From Sporomusaceae bacterium (lineage in GTDB: Bacteria > Bacillota > Negativicutes > UBA1444), in NCBI GenBank assembly GCA_018434355.1, contig JAHDPL010000029.1, forward strand, positions 1 through 64,000: 64,000 nt of DNA, in the 5' to 3' direction. The first letter of the stretch is position 1. Each line of letters starts with the position of its first letter. A program made the translations under genes and the position numbers. The notes beneath the pieces are model-generated. The model was not told the DNA's origin and did no database searches. It saw only the letters and a list, made by a program, of their open reading frames with translations. Of the stretch, positions 60,911 to 64,000 are shown piece by piece.

Positions 60911-62311
60911 ATGTCACTTCTTAGCGCGGGTCATATAGGTGGAATCGTGGCTACTCTGGCATTGGTATCGGCAGTGGGTCTTTACGCTGGCAGCAAGGTC
61001 AAGACGGCCGCCGATTTCTCTACCGGCGGTCGCAGCGTTTCTTCTTCAGTTGTCGCCGGGGCAATCATGGGTACTTTGGTGGGCGGGGCCTCGACGATAG
61101 GGACGGCGCAATTGGCCTTCCAATATGGATTTGCGGCCTGGTGGTTTACCTTGGGGGCAGGAATCGCCTGTGCCATATTGGGAATCGGCATGGTGCGGCC
61201 GATGTGGGAAAGCAAGGTGGAAACCTTGCCGCAATATCTGGTGAAGACGTATGGAATAGCTATGGGCCCCATCTCCAGCATATTCACTTCCATGGGGATG
61301 TTTTTCAGCATGATAGCTCAGGTTCTATCGTTTTGCGCATTGGTCACCACGCTTTATCCAATGGACCCGACGCTTGCGGCTGGATTCGGGATTTTGCTGG
61401 TATTGGCCTATGTTTTGTTTGGCGGCGTCTGGGGAACCGGACTGACCGGTATCGTAAAACTGATACTGCTGTACGTGGCGATGTTGTCCTGTGGAATCGC
61501 GGCCTATAGTATGTCTGGCGGCTGGAGCGGACTGAGCGGCAGTTTCCCGTCTTTCCCTTGGTTTTCCTTATTCGGGCGGGGTGTTTCGCGCGATCTTGCA
61601 GCCGGCTTTTCGCTGGTTGTCGGGGTACTGTCTACCCAGATATATTTTCAGGCATTGTTGTCGGCCCGTAGCACAAGCGAAGCGAGAAAGAGCGCTTATA
61701 TTTCTGCGTTGCTTATTCCGCCGATCGGTATCGGCGGAATTTTGGTCGGGTTGTTCATGCGGGCCAACTTCCCACAGACGGTTTCCAGCGAAGTATTGCC
61801 GCTGTTCGTATTGAAATTTTTGCCACCGATTTTGGCGGGAGTTGTTCTGGCTACGCTGCTGATTTCTGTTGTGGGGACATGGGCGGGAGTGACACTGGGG
61901 ATTTCGACAATGTTGACCAAGGACCTCTATCAACGATTCCTGCGGCCCCAGGCTGGCAGCGGGGAGGCGCTACTGGTGCAGCGGGCGGTGATTGTCGGCT
62001 TATGTCTGATAGCGCTGGTGTTTGTCAGCGGCAATGCAGGCAGTCTGATTCTCAGCTGGAGCTTCATGGCGATGGGGTTGCGCGGTTGCACGGTACTGTT
62101 TCCGTTGCTGGGGGCGATGTTCTTCCCCGGACGGGTCACGCCACAAGCAGGTATTGCTTCGGCGCTACTGGGCCCGTTGGTCAATGTGGTTTGGAAGCTG
62201 GTTTATCCGAGTGGCCTGGATCCGTTGTATCCCGGATTGTTGGTCAGTTTGCTGGCGTTGGTCGGGCTGAGCTGGCTGGCGCCTAAACCGGTCGCGGAAT
62301 GTAAACAGTAA
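60911..62311 (+). CDS. Sodium:solute symporter (SSS family)
   Basis: 466 residues with about 13 membrane segments. N-terminal AGSKVKTAADFSTGGRSVSSSVVAGAIMGTLVGGASTIGTAQLAFQYG and the FGGVWGTGLTGIVKLILLY stretch are typical of SSS transporters such as PanF, PutP and the sialic-acid/sugar carriers. It uses Na+ to import a small organic solute. GGAGGC precedes the ATG. Its place behind a sugar-binding sensor, kinase and Hpt suggests that the sensed molecule and the transported one may be the same. Confidence 0.88.
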   Translation: MSLLSAGHIGGIVATLALVSAVGLYAGSKVKTAADFSTGGRSVSSSVVAGAIMGTLVGGASTIGTAQLAFQYGFAAWWFTLGAGIACAILGIGMVRPMWESKVETLPQYLVKTYGIAMGPISSIFTSMGMFFSMIAQVLSFCALVTTLYPMDPTLAAGFGILLVLAYVLFGGVWGTGLTGIVKLILLYVAMLSCGIAAYSMSGGWSGLSGSFPSFPWFSLFGRGVSRDLAAGFSLVVGVLSTQIYFQALLSARSTSEARKSAYISALLIPPIGIGGILVGLFMRANFPQTVSSEVLPLFVLKFLPPILAGVVLATLLISVVGTWAGVTLGISTMLTKDLYQRFLRPQAGSGEALLVQRAVIVGLCLIALVFVSGNAGSLILSWSFMAMGLRGCTVLFPLLGAMFFPGRVTPQAGIASALLGPLVNVVWKLVYPSGLDPLYPGLLVSLLALVGLSWLAPKPVAECKQ

Positions 62312-62322
62312 TGTTGAAAGAC

Positions 62323-62355
62323 TGAAGGGGCGCCGATGCTGTCGGCGCCCCTTCA
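62323..62355. terminator. Bidirectional terminator
   Basis: A perfect 14-base stem (TGAAGGGGCGCCGA and its complement) with a five-base loop between convergent genes; no long T tract on either side. Confidence 0.75.
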
Positions 62356-62385
62356 AAGTGATACGGTAAAAATATCTCGGTCGGA

Positions 62386-63267
62386 TTAGATTTCTAGACC
62401 AATCCGGCGCATCCAGGCCAGGATTTTCTCATCCTGTCCGGCGGCAAGGCTGAACGGAGCTGCAACCGTCGGACCGCAAACTCCCAGTTTATTCAGGCCG
62501 AACTTGACGACTGCCGCATTGGGGCCAAATCCGCCCATCATCGGAATCAGGGAAGTTTTTTTCTGCATTTCGACCGCGGCGGTCATGTTTCCATTGATAA
62601 ACGCGTTGTAGACAGCGGCGCACTGTTTGGGGAACAGGCTGCAACCGGCGTAAATACCGCCTTTGGCGCCTAGCTGATAAGCGGAGAGTCCTAATGCCGG
62701 ATTGCCGGACATTACGGCGAAATCAGCGCCGGCCGTGACATCGATAAAACGTTGCATGCCGAAGAAATCACCGGAACTGTCCTTGATGCCGATAATGTTC
62801 GGATGTTCCGCCAATTTGGCCACCGTATCGGCAGTGAAGGCCACCTTGGTCATCTGTGGAAAGTTATAAATGACCACAGGCAGGCTGGATGCGTCGGCTA
62901 CGGTTTGATAGTGACGGATTACTGCGGGCTGATCCATGTTGAAATAGTAGGGAACGGCGACCAATACGCCATCGGCCTTGCTCTGTCCGGCGATTTTTAC
63001 TTGTTCGACCGTCCGTTGGGTTCCTGGTTCGCCGCACCCGATCAATACCGGAACTTTGCCATTTACTTCTGCCAGGGTGGTTTCCATTACCTGTTGCCGC
63101 ATTGACTCGTTCATCGCCGGGAATTCGCCGGTGCTGCCGAGTGCGACGATGCCGTGCACGCCTCCGTCAAGCAGGTAGTGGACCAGTTTTTTCAGGGCGG
63201 CCTGGTCGATTTTTTCTTCCGGGGTCAGCGGGGTGGCCATTGCCGGGTAAACGCCTTTCAATTGCAT
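62386..63267 (-). CDS. DHDPS/N-acetylneuraminate-lyase-family aldolase
   Basis: 293 residues, TIM-barrel class I aldolase. Motifs: GSTGEFPAMNE, YNFPQMTK (catalytic Tyr), and IIGIKDSSGD with the Schiff-base Lys. It belongs to the DapA superfamily, which includes dihydrodipicolinate synthase, N-acetylneuraminate lyase and keto-deoxy-sugar-acid aldolases. Pairing with a hydroxyacid dehydrogenase and a nearby SSS carrier favours a catabolic aldolase over lysine synthesis. GGAGGG lies before the ATG. Confidence 0.85.
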   Translation of the reverse strand: MQLKGVYPAMATPLTPEEKIDQAALKKLVHYLLDGGVHGIVALGSTGEFPAMNESMRQQVMETTLAEVNGKVPVLIGCGEPGTQRTVEQVKIAGQSKADGVLVAVPYYFNMDQPAVIRHYQTVADASSLPVVIYNFPQMTKVAFTADTVAKLAEHPNIIGIKDSSGDFFGMQRFIDVTAGADFAVMSGNPALGLSAYQLGAKGGIYAGCSLFPKQCAAVYNAFINGNMTAAVEMQKKTSLIPMMGGFGPNAAVVKFGLNKLGVCGPTVAAPFSLAAGQDEKILAWMRRIGLEI

Positions 63268-63293
63268 GGGGAGCCCTCCTTGTTATTGTTTAA

Positions 63294-64000
63294 TTACCAG
63301 CAGTCGGCAATTTCCTGCCACTCACGTGGTTTTTTGCCTTGGAACCGTTGCTTGTAGTTTTTGGCTGCCAACCACTCAAGTCGGCGAGTTGTGCCTAGAG
63401 TCATGGTCGGTTCCACGCTGACTTCCTGCATCATCAGCATCACATCGTGCATTTCGTGGACTTGACGTTCCGCATGCACCGCGCTGGCAGTGACCAACCA
63501 ATCCAGTGTTTCTTTGAAACTGGCAGCGCTGAGCGTATCCTCGATGGAACGAAGCACTGCGTCTTCGACCCCCAGTTTGGTCGCGGCAGCCAAAGTTTCC
63601 ACTGCTAGTGAGGCCAGTCCCTTCATCGCGATACTTCGAACCAGTTTGATCGCAATCGCATCGCCGGCGTGATCGCTGACTTTGCTCAGGTTCATGCCAA
63701 ATGGCGACAGCCGCTCGATGAAGGCATCGCTGCCCCGACCGCTGAGTAGTGTCGGTACTTTGTGATGCTGCATGCTCAGTCCGCCCATCAGGGCGCCATC
63801 GACGAATAAAGCGCCGCCGGATTCGATGGCCTCGGCCATTTTCTTTTTGCTGGCAGCAGTCGAGGTGGAGACATCGGCATAGATTTGTCCCGGCCTAAGC
63901 GATGCAGCGATGTTCAGTGCAGCCGGCAGAGCTTTGCTGCCCGGAACCGCCGCGATGATAACGTCAGTTGCAGCAGTGATCTCGAGTGGACTGTTCACTA
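63294..64000 (-). CDS. NAD(P)-dependent 3-hydroxyisobutyrate dehydrogenase-like protein (5' end outside the window)
   Basis: The 3' 235 codons of a 6-phosphogluconate/3-hydroxyisobutyrate dehydrogenase-type protein. The Rossmann part lacks its first strand and glycine loop because the gene continues past the window edge. ADVSTSTAASKKKMAEAIE and the DUF1932-like C-terminal domain (GDAIAIKLVRSIAMKGLASLAVETLAAATKLGVED, with the conserved K) are visible. It is 26 bases upstream of the aldolase gene on the same strand. It probably oxidises a hydroxyacid in the same pathway. Confidence 0.82.
   Translation of the reverse strand, partial: VNSPLEITAATDVIIAAVPGSKALPAALNIAASLRPGQIYADVSTSTAASKKKMAEAIESGGALFVDGALMGGLSMQHHKVPTLLSGRGSDAFIERLSPFGMNLSKVSDHAGDAIAIKLVRSIAMKGLASLAVETLAAATKLGVEDAVLRSIEDTLSAASFKETLDWLVTASAVHAERQVHEMHDVMLMMQEVSVEPTMTLGTTRRLEWLAAKNYKQRFQGKKPREWQEIADCW

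Overview
The window reads as chromosomal DNA of a diderm Firmicute, most likely a Negativicute of the Sporomusa/Pelosinus/Anaeromusa type. Reasons: strong GGAGG-type ribosome-binding sites and frequent TTG/GTG starts, Firmicute-style partner-switching genes and c-di-GMP-I riboswitches, together with an NfrA-type outer-membrane export protein that only makes sense with an outer membrane. The assignment is an inference from gene content; there is no rRNA, tRNA, phage, IS element or CRISPR array in the window. Amino-acid and peptide use is prominent: four M20-family hydrolases, an AbgT transporter, a LysE exporter with an Lrp regulator, and an ArgD-like aminotransferase.

Layout. 0-6 kb: YgeY-type M20 hydrolase, D-Ala-D-Ala carboxypeptidase, lrp-lysE pair, and a tandem-flavodoxin oxidoreductase with its TetR regulator behind a promoter carrying two matching operators. 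6-10.5 kb: small exported proteins of unknown role, a c-di-GMP-I riboswitch in front of a membrane GGDEF cyclase, a LamG protein, and a tiny GMVVA-motif protein. 10.5-18 kb: universal stress protein, class III aminotransferase, AraC regulator, B3/B4-domain protein, two MBL-fold proteins, TauE/SafE permease, twin hemerythrins, Nudix hydrolase. 18-25 kb: M20D hydrolase plus AbgT operon, a carbamoylase-type hydrolase, a second M20D hydrolase, GNAT, EamA exporter. 25-28 kb: a SERCA-like P-type ATPase behind a clear yybP-ykoY Mn2+ riboswitch and its promoter. 28-33 kb: nfrB-nfrA, an exopolysaccharide synthase with a C-terminal MshEN (c-di-GMP-binding) domain plus its outer-membrane partner, then an exported MORN-repeat protein.

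33-61 kb is a dense signalling region: a REC-PucR regulator and Hpt protein; a five-gene operon (hybrid kinase with three REC domains and a degenerate GGDEF, intact REC-HD-GYP, REC with degenerate HD-GYP, 1713-aa PAS/GAF hybrid kinase, REC-kinase); a coupled partner-switching operon (RsbW-like kinase, STAS antagonist, REC-PP2C phosphatase, chemoreceptor); a dCache-HAMP-PAS-GGDEF-HD-GYP protein; a second c-di-GMP-I riboswitch with an intrinsic terminator controlling a lone STAS antagonist; a response regulator; and a lipoprotein sugar-binding receptor with a hybrid kinase and Hpt. 61-64 kb: sodium:solute symporter, DHDPS-family aldolase, and the 3' part of a 3-hydroxyisobutyrate-dehydrogenase-like gene.

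Reading the parts together: c-di-GMP is made and degraded by several enzymes here, sensed by two riboswitches and by NfrB, and appears to feed into an anti-sigma-factor partner switch. The most attractive candidate for a new circuit is the riboswitch-STAS unit next to the partner-switching/chemoreceptor operon and the GGDEF-HD-GYP gene (50.2-55.9 kb), possibly with nfrBA as an output.
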